This document shows positions 16,301 through 27,152 of a DNA stretch of 31,972 bases, one piece after another. A program made the position numbers and the translations under genes. The stretch lies in assembly GCA_964200185.2 (NCBI GenBank), contig CAXNAD020000076.1, forward strand, positions 1 through 31,972, written 5' to 3'. Below the pieces are notes generated by a model that saw nothing but the letters and a program-made list of their open reading frames with translations, had not been told where the DNA came from and did no database searches. The stretch comes from Choristocarpus tenellus KU-1152. Its lineage: Eukaryota > Phaeophyceae. Numbering within the stretch: the stretch's first letter is position 1; the number at the start of each line of letters is the position of its first letter.

Positions 16301-19300
16301 GAAAAAAAAAGGGTACAAGAATTTGGCGTATATGATAGGCTGTTTTGATTTTTAGCCGGTTATTTGATGTCTCCTCTTTGGCAAGCAGATACTGCAATTT
16401 GGGACTTGCTAGTGGATCTTTATTCATTGCTTTTTTTGTTGGTAGTGACACGTGAGGGATGCAAATCATTGATCTTTTTTTTTTATGCCACCACAAAATG
16501 TTCTGCTCTTGAAACATATTATGTATATATATATATACACCACCGAGAAGAGTCGCAAAGTCTCGATCGAGTTTTGGCACCCTCCCACCACACCCGTGTC
16601 AACTTACACCCTCAACTTACATCCTCTCGCCGAGGTTAGTGTGCGCTGCCCATATGATGATAGGGTTAGGGTTAGGGTTAGGGTTAGGGTTAGGGTTAGT
16701 TAAAACGGAGATGATAGAACCTTACATTGATAGTGATGACGGTACTTCTGTTTATTTTGTTGACCTTATCCAGTGAATCCTCAACGGCTTTGGCTCAAAG
16801 TATCTGGGGGGGATAGTGGCGGCTGTCCATTTTTGGGGTCAATTTTTTCATGTCACGATTATTCGATGATTTGGTTGCATACATCGGATGGATAATGTAA
16901 ACAAACTTTTCCTGATTTTGGTCCAAAAGGAACACCCTGGTGTAGCCCCCCCCCCCCCAGATACTTCGAGTATTTCTGTTGATGATTTCATTCACATGCG
17001 AAAAAATGTTGAGACTTATGACAGTAGTGAATGGCGTGCAGCCAAGCCTCTTCATCCATTGATGTTGAAGCAACAAGGCAACAAGGTTGGGGAAGGGGTT
17101 CTGTGATGCAGACATCCAGAAGGTCTTTGTGTGATGATCCTTTGTGGTCACAAAGGTGTACTGTTATTGGTCACCCAAGGGTGAAAAGGGATACATACCT
17201 GTTCGGAATAGTAGATGGCATGAGGTATACATCCGCCTTCCAGATCAAAGAGATAGCAGCTTTAGGTATCACTCGGTATTGCACATCTATTTTGCATAGT
17301 CCTTACATACCGACAACTAGTTCATTTCCTTTTCACCCATTTTGTGTACCCTTTTTGAACATGGTAAGTTTGGACGTACCCCTTTTTGTCCGATACTCTT
17401 TCTAAGATCCATAAGGGATATACTCATGGTTGACAAAGGCCCTAATACAAAATCGGTTAGGGTTCTGAAACTGTTAATTTCGCATTAATCCTAGCTTTAC
17501 AAACACAACAGCCCGAAAGATCTCCTTCATGCCGTGGTAGTTTTTCTTTCTTGGTAACCACCATTTTGAGGGCAATGCTCTTACCTAGCAACAATTTTGG
17601 CCCAAATTTGATCACATTGTTGTTGATTGAAATGAAAAGGTATGTCCTGGTGTACTTCCTAAAGGGATCGCTACCATGGCAAGGTCTCAAGGCCCGGAAT
17701 GCCAAACGGAAGTATAAGATGATACTTGAAAAAAAGCAGTCTATCAGCATCCAACAGCTTTGCCAGGTAAAGGAACCCAACTTGTGCTATGGTTGCTGTA
17801 GACAACTTTCTTCATGCCTGGTATTCCATGGTCTCATCTGGGACCCCCTCATCAGCATAGTCTCTTGTTCCTCTTTGCACAGATCGCCACAGAGCTCTCT
17901 TACCTATGCAGTGATAGCACATGTGGGTCCTGGTTTGTGTTGAAAAGGAATTTTTTTATCCATGCCACCTCGCGAACATACTTCTTTCACACTCTCAGGT
18001 GAATGGACTAATCTTGTAAAGGCAGGAGGGGGTTGAGTACAATCTCTCTCTGGTGTTCACCCAAGTGCTTCTACATACCTGTGTTCGAGCTGCTACAGAT
18101 AACCCTAACTCTATACATTTGCCAATATGAGAACTTGTATATAACATCCTTCATGCTTCGTGTGGTGATGGCACTTAAACTATGGTTTCATCAATGATAC
18201 GACTATTGACTAACAGCAACATATCATTTGAACTTTACCCCCCTTCATGTAGTCCTCCTTCTCAGTGCTGTAATGGGCAACACAAACCATGGTACCATCA
18301 TGGTTGAAAACAGTAAATTACCCCCTTACATTTGGTCTAAGTATTCCATCTGATGACTCCAGTAGATTTTTCAGCAGATATATGTTACGTTTCTTTGTGG
18401 AATGAAACTCTAATGAAGGTGATGACATCACAAGCAAGAGGTGCGAGGAACACTTTCTCACTGAAGAAAAAAACACTTCCTACCACAAGAGTTTTTTTTT
18501 CTCCTTCCGTTACTCTGTGAAAGTGCTCTCCCCTCACTACAGACAGGCACCTTTTTGCTGTTGCAGAAACTGCAGATAAGAAGTACGGCTGATTGATATG
18601 GCAGTACAGGAGATGCATTTACATTTGTGTGACATAACCTTCAGAGTATGTAATTCACTTCTCTGACAATGGTTGGAAGTCACAAAAATATTGCTGCAAA
18701 CATCGTGCCTTTGAGTACTCAATACTATTCAGGAACCGCATGATCCTTGCAAAGTTCCCAAGTTTAAAGCTGTTCTCCCGAACAATATCCCTTGTTGCGG
18801 ACAACAGGGCCTTCCTCAGCAGTTTGCAGAGTACTTGGCATATTGTAGGTCACTCAAGTTCGAGGCCAAGCCCAATATGTCATACCTGCAGGTAGGAGTC
18901 TTTGCTGAATTCTCTACACAAAGAAATGATCGTTTTTGCTTCCAAAGTACAGTGTAGGTACCTGTTGAAGGTATCCTCTTATGTGTTAGGTTTGGTATTG
19001 ACTCATGCTGGAAAACGATATGATTGCACTTGTTCAAGATGGTTCTACATCTCGGCTCTTGAAGGGTACCCTTACAAAGCACACAACTATGCCGTACTGA
19101 GCATCAATCGTAGTGTTGGAGACGTGGGAATATTGTGCTATGATTAGATGTTTGCGGTGTGCTTCTACTTTGAATCAGCTGAAGCCCCTCTCTGCGAATA
19201 CTTCACCTATTTCATATTGTGTGACATGACCACTAGTAACCAACTCATGACAGAACTAAATAGGCTAACGAAAGAATGAGTTGCCAATTTTTAGACATTT

Positions 19301-20921
19301 TCAGTTCTGATTTAGGTGGAGTATTAAGCTGCTCACTTTATTGGAGTAATAAATACCCCAAATTTCCTCCTCAAGCAATTCTCGACATTACCTTCAGCAC
19401 GTACATGAGCGATTTGAGTTACTGAAAGGTATAGAAATACCTTGTAGACTATAGAGCCTAGGGCTCATGCCAAGTGTCACCACTGTTTCCTTGAGTAGAG
19501 GGGAAAGACAATCGATTTCAAAATGCAGAGGCTTTATGAAATAGAGGCAAAACAAAGACTTTTTCATATATTTCGGAGTATATTTGTATGTTGCCCAGTA
19601 TTGCCAGGGTTGATACTCTCAGTCAGTTATATATTTGAAGTTTCACCTTGGTGTCACGTTACAAGCAGACCGCAGGCAGCATTAAATATCATGGGTCTTC
19701 ACTTACTGATACAAGTGCAAATCATGAGGGATAAGATCAATTGTTTTCTAGATCAGACACACCGCATTTTCCACTTTTTCGAGGCCTCTTCTTGTAGGTG
19801 GTATTGCTACGGGTGTGAACGCTATGCATGTTTTGATACCTCAATTGACTTTCGACTACCCGATACCCAAATACTACCAAACTTTGAAGTGTGGATCAAC
19901 TTGTCCATCGCTTTATGAAAGCCTTGCTGGGAAAGACAAGAAACAGAATTGCCTGATAAGTGTAACCGCTTCAAGGGCACACCCCTGGTCAAAACCTCGT
20001 TGTCTTGCTCTAGTTTTCTCACCTTCAACTCCCAGTCTTTCACAAGAGCATACGATTGAGCCCCCTGAATTCTTAAAGTGCTCATCTTTGTCCAACCCAG
20101 ATCATGCCTTGCACCTACCTTGGTCTCATCATTGTCGAATCCCTCCATATTCTTCCCCAAGGGTCTTCTCCATGACCTCTACAAATCGCAGGGCTACACC
20201 TCAACGGGACCACTTGAATGGGACTGGGTCAACAGTGATGGAGCGGCAACACTTGGTGCAAGGGCAAAGAATGAAGGTGGAGAGCCTCACGAAATGGCGA
20301 CACCAGCTGATAAAGTACAGGATGCGGTATCATCCCCAACTCCAGGAGAAAAGAAGACAACAAAGACACAAGTAAGCATACTGCTTTGGTCGTCCACTAG
20401 CATATGATATATTATTGACCGAATTTGGCTGGTGGGTTAGTATCACCGAGAAGCCATTGACAGCACAACATTATGAATGAATACCCCCATTAAAAGTCTT
20501 TTTTTTCTGTCGATCCTTCTTTCCGACAGGCATTTTCACTACAACAGCAATAGCCTATTTTGGCCAATTCTTGCCCCAAGACTTGATGCACTATTCCCAC
20601 CTATCTGCTGCGTAATATGTGTGCTTCTCTTCTTGAAAGTAGTGAATTGAATGTGTGTTTATGGCAAGAGAAGATCAAGTTCACACCTCTGATCTGGAGT
20701 CTAGATGCCTAAATTGAGGATCAATCTAGTAAGGTAGGTGAATGACGGCTACTCTAGATGGAAGTGATTCAATGCAACGACACATGAGAGGTCCTGGAGT
20801 TCATATTGCCTACCCTTCCCCACAGGAGATCTATTTTTCTCCTTTTGATGTCCAAGACGTTGAGATATCTAGAGAGCATCAGGTGGGCTCTACAATACCA
20901 TCACCAGATTCTACAGCATAA
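13322..20921 (+). CDS. CK1: Casein kinase 1 (CK1) family Ser/Thr protein kinase
   Basis: Exons: 13322-13422, 13718-13859, 14752-14915, 15231-15398, 15994-16059, 17640-17766, 18808-18891, 20162-20371 and probably 20826-20921; phases agree and the sum is 385 residues. The ATG at 13322 follows an in-frame TGA. Seen motifs: Gly loop [12 protein letters not shown] (about 30-41), catalytic Lys52 in VAVKFE, Glu66, CK1 hallmark LLGPSLED (98-105), catalytic loop HRDVKPAN (140-147), DFG 163-165, CK1-specific [30 protein letters not shown] (223-232) and [15 protein letters not shown]. The tail after DWVNSD is Thr/Lys/Glu-rich. Exon 9 either reads to TAA at 20919 or ends at CAG|gtgggc (20882) and splices onward to candidate tail exons. 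Intron 5 starts with GC (16060, gcaagt). Intron 4 ends at a transposon edge. Introns reach 1.6 kb. Confidence 0.93.
15725..15991 (-). mobile_element. MITE family 1, copy A, at the CK1 intron 4 acceptor
   Basis: 267 bp. The left end is GAGTCAAAGTGAGCAAGAGG and the right end CCCACTTACTTTGACTC, its inverted repeat. Exact AGG target duplications flank it (15722-15724 and 15992-15994). Its right end reads the same on the opposite strand as the left end of copy D (GGTACCCAGA, then TTGCATTTTAAGGATGCTGA), so it lies in reverse orientation to that copy. The right duplication supplies the AG of the splice acceptor for CK1 exon 5. No coding capacity. Confidence 0.9.
16661..16699 (+). repeat. Interstitial telomeric repeat (TTAGGG)n
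   Basis: Six to seven perfect TAGGGT units in tandem lie inside the GC-AG intron 5 of the CK1 gene, about 90 bp left of a family 3 transposon. TTAGGG is a telomere repeat of animals, fungi and many protists, so this may mark a healed break or a captured telomere fragment. Confidence 0.95.
16792..16972 (-). mobile_element. MITE family 3, first copy, in CK1 intron 5
   Basis: 181 bp with ends GGCTCAAAGTATCTGGGGGG and CCCCCAGATACTTCGAGTA, flanked by TTT on both sides. It matches the copy at 31774-31954 in opposite orientation and at the same length. Runs of G (left) and C (right, about 14) sit just inside the terminal repeats. No coding capacity. Confidence 0.88.
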
Positions 20922-21125
20922 CATCATCCCAAATTGTTATATGCTATGCCATCCTTTCTGTCCTACGACTTACGCATTTCAATACTTCATCCAGAGCATT
21001 CCAGACTAATTCAGTATTTGTATTTGTAGCCTTAGCAACATCAATCTGAAGGACATCGAAATCCATGTACTGTTTGATTTCATTGCAATCGAATGGTATA
21101 CTTCAAATGTATTACTTAGAATTCT

Positions 21126-21661
21126 GAGTCAAAGTATCTTAGAGGGTAGAGCTCCATCCGTTTGGGGTCCAAAATCCAATGTGGCGATTTTGATTTAATT
21201 TTGGCTATCGTGTTTGTTAGGAAGTGTCAATGAGCCAAAGTATCTTAGAGGGTAGAGCCGTGTCCATTTGGGGATCAAAATCCAATGTTGCGATTTTGAT
21301 GTAATTTTGGCTATCGTGTTTGTTAGGAGGTGTCAATATCTATGTTTCAGGCACACCTTTTCATGATGTATACATTTTACCTACTTCCTAAACACTTTGG
21401 AGTAAGAAAATGTCATAAAAAACCCACGGGAAGTCAAGCCCCAAATGGACAAACAGGGCAAAACTCGTACCCTCTAAGATACATTCACTCAATATCCATG
21501 TACTGGACACACCTTTTCGTAAGGTATACATTTTACCTTCTCCAATCTATTTCGGAGTAGGAAAATTGGAGTAGGAAAATGTGAGAAATAAAAAACACGG
21601 GAAGTCAAGTCCCAAACGGACAAACAGGGCAAAACTCGTACCCTCTAAGATACTTTCACTT
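21126..21661 (+). mobile_element. MITE family 2, outer copy interrupted by a nested copy
   Basis: The left part (21126-21231) begins GAGTCAAAGTATCTTAGAGG. The right part resumes at 21491 and ends TAAGATACTTTCACTT. Between them sits a full second copy of the same family. No clear target duplication flanks the outer copy (TCT against AAC). Confidence 0.85.
21232..21490 (+). mobile_element. MITE family 2, nested inner copy
   Basis: 259 bp inserted within another family 2 copy. Ends are GAGCCAAAGTATCTTAGAGG and TCTAAGATACATTCACTC. AAT duplications of the host element flank it (21229-21231, 21491-21493), so this is a clean insertion with a 3-bp target duplication. Confidence 0.9.
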
Positions 21662-21818
21662 AACACAAAGTAAACAAGCCTTTCTCTGATAAAAATTCTT
21701 GCTGCTAGATTCTGCCTATTATCCCCAGCAGGTGACAGCAATACTTGCTATTGTGTTTTTCTAGTTTACCATGTCAAAGGGCATGGTTGCTGATGCTTTG
21801 ACTTTTGTCTCTTTACAG

Positions 21819-21875
21819 ACTCACCGAGCAGGAATTCAGTATCCTTTTGTGGATCTGATGTCAACAGTACAATAG
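21819..21875 (+). CDS. Candidate exon, possibly CK1 tail
   Basis: A strong acceptor (acttttgtctctttacag) precedes 57 nt ending in a donor-like ATAG|gtgggc. In the frame with 2 leading bases it reads SPSRNSVSFCGSDVNSTI and ends with one base left over. That joins in phase to the candidate exon at 22864 to give ...STIGGSLSVGRDN.... In the other usable frame it reads THRAGIQYPFVDLMSTVQ then TAG, which would end the CK1 protein if spliced from CAG at 20882. Both readings are plausible; no known domain. Confidence 0.35.
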   Translation, partial: THRAGIQYPFVDLMSTVQ

Positions 21876-22863
21876 GTGGGCTGTAGGCTTTCAAGATAAG
21901 GTGCTCTTGGATCTCAAACAGATCTCTCGGAAAGCTGGATTCCCCACTCGGCTGAATTACCAGTCCCAACCTGCTGGGGTTTTTTTGTCTCTCAAGAGTG
22001 ATCTTGTGTAGGAATTTATGGAGAGAGGAGAGAGTGCAAAATCGTTTCAGTTTCAAAACGTTAGTCAGTGGCTGAACTCGTTACTGAGTTACTTCTCTAG
22101 ATTAGTGAATCTTGTATATACCTCACTCTATACATGTATTGAAAATGGGATTTGAAGTCTTGTCCACTAATCTCAGTTAATATGATCTGTTGAAGAAAGG
22201 AAATCCTGCATGTGCCATACCTTCTATGCTCACCTGATTGAGGCCATGCTGGATATTCGATCTCAATGACTCATGCGTTGAAGTAGGTGAAAACAAACTA
22301 GCAGATAGGCACATGCTATGGATGGAATCTTATCATTGAAGTAATGAGGCAAGGCCCTTCCATTATCATGTTCAAAATATGTTACTCCGAGCGTTTTTTC
22401 CCCAGTAAATGAAGTAAATCAACTATCTGAGTGTATTACACCTCTAGACAAGGTAAAGAGTTGATGGGTGGACAATGTGAGACCTAGAAAAATATGATGA
22501 CTTAATCTTGGTGTAGAATGCTGACACTGTGAAGAGTGATTTGTATGCATGAAACCAATATTGTAAGAGTAGGGGAAGTACAAACTCCTACGCTACCCTT
22601 CGAGAAGACATAGAGCTGGGTGCAAATGAGCTGAAGTTGAAGAACTACTCTAATCATGACAATTATTGAGCATGCACACTCACTGCAGCTGTTGACTGGA
22701 AGTAGCTGTGACCATGTACACAAAGCAATGCGATCTATGAAAGGTAGACGGGCAGTTGTAATTCATGTATAATTAATGAATAATGTGCATTGCTGACTAT
22801 ACAGGCAGCACTGAAAATTGTACATACATATATTGAAAGAGACTCAGGTTTCAGCCATAATAG

Positions 22864-22954
22864 GTGGAAGCTTATCAGTTGGTAGGGATAACATCATCAT
22901 CGCCCCAGAAATTGATGACAAAATATTCACCTCTGTTGTTTGCAGTGAGTCAAA
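22864..22954 (+). CDS. Candidate exon ending inside a MITE terminus
   Basis: Follows the acceptor-like ccataatag. It reads GSLSVGRDNIIIAPEIDDK then IFTSVVCSES, with the last eight bases (GAGTCAAA) contributed by the inverted repeat of the element at 22947. The donor GTAAGC starts at 22955 within that repeat. Its phase fits the candidate exon ending at 21875, and its outgoing phase fits either the sequence right after the element (stop TAG at 23199) or the candidate exon starting at 24302. No domain recognised. Confidence 0.35.
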
Positions 22955-23183
22955 GTAAGCGAGAGGTACCCGAGTTACATTTTAAGGATCTCTGCAAATG
23001 TGTACAAAATTCGTATTTTATTACAAAAGTGTGTAGGGTATTTTCCGAATTATGTCGAAATCTTTCAAACAATAGACAAATAAACCATCTCAAATCAAAC
23101 CTAGGCTACTTGCAAAAGATCCAAATACTGGCTTAAAATGCAAAACGACCCAAAAACTGGGTACCTCTCTTTTACTTTGGCTC
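22947..23183 (+). mobile_element. MITE family 1, copy B
   Basis: 237 bp. Ends are GAGTCAAAGTAAGCGAGAGG and CCTCTCTTTTACTTTGGCTC. AGT target duplications lie at 22944-22946 and 23184-23186. The left terminus contains CAAA|GTAAGC, a near-consensus splice donor, and the right flank gives GGCTCAG, an acceptor. No coding capacity. Confidence 0.9.
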
Positions 23184-23633
23184 AGTGTGATTAGTGAATA
23201 GTTTTCTGGGGGTATTCAGAAGTGGTTGGTGTGGCTTGCGTATGCTTTAGATACACTCGCCTGTGATAAACCCTCCTCAACAGTTGAGCATCAACGGCAA
23301 GTGTTAAGCCTATATCTAGTTTGCAAGATAGGATTACTTTGCAAGCAATGCCCGCCTTAGGCTGGGGACCCCCCATGAGTTAGAAACTTGAGGATGGGTA
23401 CTCAAGTCATAGCAACATCCCATTTTCCAAAGTTATCCTGATCTAGATGACACTCGTATCCTTGAACTCAGATCAGCACGAAGCCGTAGTTACATTGCCA
23501 CTAGCTCTCCTCTTAGTTCTGACTTTCCCACTGGCTGTGTTTCTGGGATACACACAAGATGCTCACTCGCTTGATGACAATTAAGCACCTCTCCTCATGG
23601 GCACCTCATGAATTGCTGATGGAGAGTCAAAGT

Positions 23634-23878
23634 AGATGAGAGGTACCCAGAGTTGCATTGTAAGGATGTTGACAAATATGTGAAAATAATTAATTGTTTT
23701 TTCTTACAAATGTGTTTTCTGAATTGAGTCGGAAACTCTCAAACAACAGAGAAAGAAACGCTCTTAAGTCAAGCTTACAACTTCATCCATAGAAATATGG
23801 ATGAATTGCAATAGATCGAGAAACGGGTATGAAATAAGAATGATCAAAGATTTGGGTACCTCTCCTTAACTCTGGCTT
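23634..23878 (+). mobile_element. MITE family 1, copy C
   Basis: About 245 bp, beginning GAGTCAAAGTAGATGAGAGG and ending with a diverged terminus (CTCCTTAACTCTGGCTT). Internal sequence such as TTGCATTGTAAGGATGTTGA matches the other family 1 copies. Flanks GGA and AGG do not match, so the boundaries or target duplication have decayed. Confidence 0.8.
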
Positions 23879-24301
23879 AGGGGTGATGCATCAACCTCAA
23901 TTTTTTCTATAAGGAATTTTGTGCTGTGATAGGTGTACACCTCCTATTTATGTATGCCAAGTTACCACCAATCAATAGTAGTCTTGGTTGAGTGAGTTTA
24001 AATTGACATACGACTACTTCACAATGTATCATTCATCTCTAGACTAGGCCCAATGCCCAGGAATGATGAAACACTTGGATCGAAATGCAGTGAACCAGAC
24101 CTGAAGAGTAGAGTTGACAACACACGCTGTGGCATGGAAGCACACATATCACACAGTACTTTGCAGTCTCACTGTTCGTATTACATTCTTCTTTCAACCA
24201 AAAAAGGAATTTCGATCTGATGTTGTAAGCTATCTCTCCTTGATGTGTTTTCATGGACTCGATAGCTGTAGATCCTCAAGTATCTTTCAGCCACTCTTTA
24301 G

Positions 24302-24536
24302 TCAGTGTCTGACGCAGCTCTTTGCATCGAATGCAAGAGGCATCATGATGACATCGATAATGGAACGGCCTACACGGTTACTTCTCCGAGGACAGGTGGC
24401 TAATGGTGGTTGCACAGGCCAGGGTTTTCAAGATAGCCCTGCTAAGGGGCCAACCACGTCTGGTAAAGAAGGCTTGTCTCAAGGTCCCCCTGCAGCTGTA
24501 GAGGGAGGTACACCTGCGAATCTGGACGTGGAACAG
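24302..24536 (+). CDS. Candidate Gly/Pro/Ser-rich exon
   Basis: Between the acceptor ccactctttag and the donor-like GAACAG|gttgac lies an open frame of 78 codons. It reads QCLTQLFASNARGIMMTSIM, then GQVANGGCTGQGFQDSPAKG, then EGGTPANLDVEQ. The composition matches the other candidate exons to its right and suggests a disordered region. It ends in phase 0, joining the exon at 24877 as ...NLDVEQ|EIDRLAQ.... No recognised domain. The ORF around it starts further left without an ATG, so the acceptor is a choice. Confidence 0.4.
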
Positions 24537-24876
24537 GTTGACCACAGGTGGGGGAATAGTTGAAGAAGTGAGGGCAGTGAAGAAAACAATGGCGTATCCG
24601 TATCTCAATGACCAAATGCATGCCTTCACTGCAGCAATAGGATAGCGTTGAGACTGAGAAATGCACTTTAAACAAAGATTAGGAATACGAGGAGGAGAAC
24701 CACAACAAAAAAAGGATGACTTCCATGGAGAGATAGATGAGACATGCATGAGAAAAGAACAGGGGATTGACCTCTTTCTCTATTATGTGGAGGAAGACAT
24801 GCAATGATTGCCCAGCTAACTGGGGGTGCTGGTGTGTTGCTCTTTCCTATCTATGTGGCTATCTCTCACCAAACAG

Positions 24877-24924
24877 GAGATTGACAGATTAGCTCAGAGT
24901 TTAGCAAGGGACCTGAGACCCAAA
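24877..24924 (+). CDS. Candidate exon running into a MITE
   Basis: A good acceptor (ctatctctcaccaaacag) precedes EIDRLAQSLARDLRPK, a helical, coiled-coil-like sequence. The last codons come from the terminus of the family 2 element at 24917, where AAA|GTATTT could serve as donor. Ignoring the element and one target duplication, the frame continues IVQASGTKGS to TAG at 25216. Splicing from 24925 to the acceptor ending at 25194 gives the same frame. Confidence 0.4.
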
Positions 24925-25183
24925 GTATTTAAGAGGGTAGGAATTTTTCCCTGTTAGTCCGTTGGGGCTTGGCTTCCCAAAGGTTTTTTATGCCCTTTTT
25001 CGGTTTTCTGTGTGAACACAGTTAACTACTCCGAAACATTTCGGAGTATGACTATGAAAGGTGTGTCCGGCGCAAGGATGTTGACACTTGCTAACAAATA
25101 CAATAGCCAATATCCATTAAAATCGCAACATTGGATTATGACCCCGAATGGACGTGCCCCTACCCTCTTAAATGCTTTGGGTC
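24917..25183 (-). mobile_element. MITE family 2, reverse-oriented copy
   Basis: 267 bp, inverted relative to the other family 2 copies. Ends are GACCCAAAGTATTTAAGAGG and CCTCTTAAATGCTTTGGGTC, flanked by TGA (24914-24916 and 25184-25186). The internal palindrome ACTCCGAAACATTTCGGAGT is shared with the other copies in diverged form. Confidence 0.9.
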
Positions 25184-25289
25184 TGATTGTACAGGCTAGT
25201 GGGACCAAGGGATCATAGGGACTTCTGTTTTCACTTGAACATTACACAGCTTCCAACAATCTAGACTGCACCGTATACTCAGCTTTAGT

Positions 25290-25308
25290 CCCTACCCTAA
25301 CCCTAACT
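25290..25308 (-). repeat. Short telomere-like CCCTAA motif
   Basis: Contains CCCTACCCTAACCCTAAC, about three degenerate units of the complement of the TTAGGG repeat seen at 16661. A second short run lies at 26984-26996. Confidence 0.7.
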
Positions 25309-25374
25309 TTCTGATGAATCACATTCTGATACAAGCAACAAATCGATAAGGCGCATTTTTTCTCCGGCACACAG

Positions 25375-25526
25375 TCAACAGGAGAAATATGCTAAAGATG
25401 GAGGTTACGGGGAGCAGGGCCCTGCCTTAGGTGTGCAAAGTAGCCAATCTCAGATGCTCAATAGGAACCGCAGCGGTGGGGCAAGTGGGGTTGATGGGTC
25501 TGGGATCTCACAATGTCCGGGGACAG
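25375..25526 (+). CDS. Candidate Gln/Gly/Ser-rich exon
   Basis: The acceptor is excellent (cattttttctccggcacacag), and the donor-like end is GGGGACAG|gtggtt. Only one frame is open. It reads QQEKYAKDGGYGEQGPALGV, then QSSQSQMLNRNRSGGASGVD, then GSGISQCPGT. It needs a preceding exon ending with two bases of a codon and leaves one base. The composition indicates a disordered low-complexity segment; no domain is recognised. Among the downstream candidates this is one of the most protein-like. Confidence 0.5.
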
Positions 25527-26346
25527 GTGGTTGGTCCATGTGGTGAGTGAGAATTCTTTGGATGTAGAAGGTGGATGGGATGTTGTCACAGTTCGAATAG
25601 CGCACTGTCTCTTCTTGTTATGCCAGAACACAAGATGAGCCTTCACACTCCTGAATGTATGACGTGGAGAAGGTGCTTGAGGTTTGGAAACTTGACAGAG
25701 ACTTCAGACATCACCTACACACCGGAATCAAAATAATGATTTTGCAACTCAAAGTAGATGTGGGATGGGCACTTGTGAAATGAGGGAATTGGTAGGGCAA
25801 ATACACTGGTTCCATGGGTGCCCAGTATCGAAACGTTTAGATGGTGTATCCTTGCTGATGCCTGACAACATCATTTCTTGAGATGTGGCGAGAGCAATAA
25901 TGAAAAATGCCCATCAATAATCTGGTGTTGTTTGTCACCTCAATGGTGTCTTCTTAACTCACCAAGTAGAGGTTGCCTGGGGAAATGCCTTGTAAAGAGG
26001 TAAGACAACAATCAATATGTGCACATGCCAAAATATGTAATGCCTAGAAGTTCAATGTGTTACACCGTAAGTTTATTTTTTAGTGCTGGTTCAAGATTTA
26101 TTCACCTCAGATTGATGAAGTATCTGACAAATATCAATACAAGGAATTCACCCTAGAAAGTACTGATTAAATTTCAACAACACGAGGTAATTTCCAACCT
26201 CTCTTAATTCCGCATTGAAGGCTACTAAACTCAACTGTAAGCCTTGGTCTAGTCAAGTTCATTGTCATTCTGCACATGCCTTTCACTTCTTCTCGGCAAT
26301 GGATCATAAGCACAGGTTAAGTCTAACCTCAAACAATTTCCCAGAC

Positions 26347-26371
26347 ATATATATATGTGTGTGTGTGTGTG
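26347..26371. repeat. AT/GT simple repeat
   Basis: TA dinucleotides pass into GT dinucleotides. Confidence 0.9.
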
Positions 26372-26602
26372 CTCAAGGCCCACACGGTCTGCAGAGCGTT
26401 ATTGGTTTGTATATACGGTGAGTGCAATATGTGATTAGGCACTTCTGCAGCTCAAAGTGTGTTGGCAGAGTTTTTTTCTTCTTTTTGGGTCATTGCATGT
26501 ATCCAGTTGCCTTTAAATTTGTGAATATTTGAGTCTAGGCAGGATTGTGACACATTGACATATAAACTAGATTTCAATGCATTTCCCACTATGTATTTGC
26601 AG

Positions 26603-26736
26603 GAACCTTCGACCCAAGACTTCTGGGTCTTTCTGGGGTGGAAGGCGAGGTTGGCAACCTCAGGATGCCACTGGAGGGAGGTCAGCTGTGGAAGGGGTTT
26701 CATCCCGTTACACGTCAACAGAACGTCCAATAACAG
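26603..26736 (+). CDS. Candidate exon, frame unresolved
   Basis: Follows the acceptor atgtatttgcag and ends at the donor-like ATAACAG|gttacc. Two frames are fully open across it and the third is open until a stop near the end. One gives an RG-rich segment (RPKTSGSFWGGRRGWQPQDA) typical of disordered regions. Another, in phase with the candidate exon ending at 25526, gives TFDPRLLGLSGVEGEVGNLR. I cannot choose between them from sequence alone. Confidence 0.3.
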
Positions 26737-27152
26737 GTTACCAAGAGGCTTGATTTGATGTTATTTTGTGGTAAATGGCCCTCCTCTGGCTCTCCCAACA
26801 TCTATCCCTTTGTCTCATGCATTTGGCAAAGTTTAATGCACCCACAGGTAGGCATCTGCAAGCGCTGCACCACTGTAAGGCCCCATAAGTAGGAAAAACC
26901 CCCATGAACTCAGTCTTCTCTTGCCTTATCACACCATGGTGACAACGCAGCATTCTCTTGAGTTAAGCACCGAGGATGCTAAAACCCTAACCCTAGTCCT
27001 ATATAATGTACTCTGAAGTATTTCATATGCGTTTCATGCTATTCATACCAGTAATAATAGTGTAGTGTTCTTGTACTTGTCTTAATTCAATGTTAAGCAT
27101 TTTTTTTAAGTGGTGGGAATCTTTCATAAAAAAAGAACCATGATTCCACTAG

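Noticed and set aside
17882-17925. Apparent CK1 exon after ttgcacag reading IATELSYLC
   Set aside because: The CK1 alignment runs directly from QQLCQ (17766) to GLPQQF (18808); inserting this segment would break the conserved region.
19815-20375. 186-codon + frame overlapping CK1 exon 8
   Set aside because: It uses a different frame from the exon; the CK1 frame ([12 protein letters not shown] through DWVNSD) is the conserved one and has matching splice phases.
20530-20556. Possible CK1 exon after ttccgacag
   Set aside because: In the required phase it meets TAG after seven codons and has no donor; the segment at 20826 fits better.
22864-23136. 90-codon + frame (MEAYQLVGITSS...)
   Set aside because: Most of it lies inside the family 1 transposon, and it is out of frame with the candidate exon chain.
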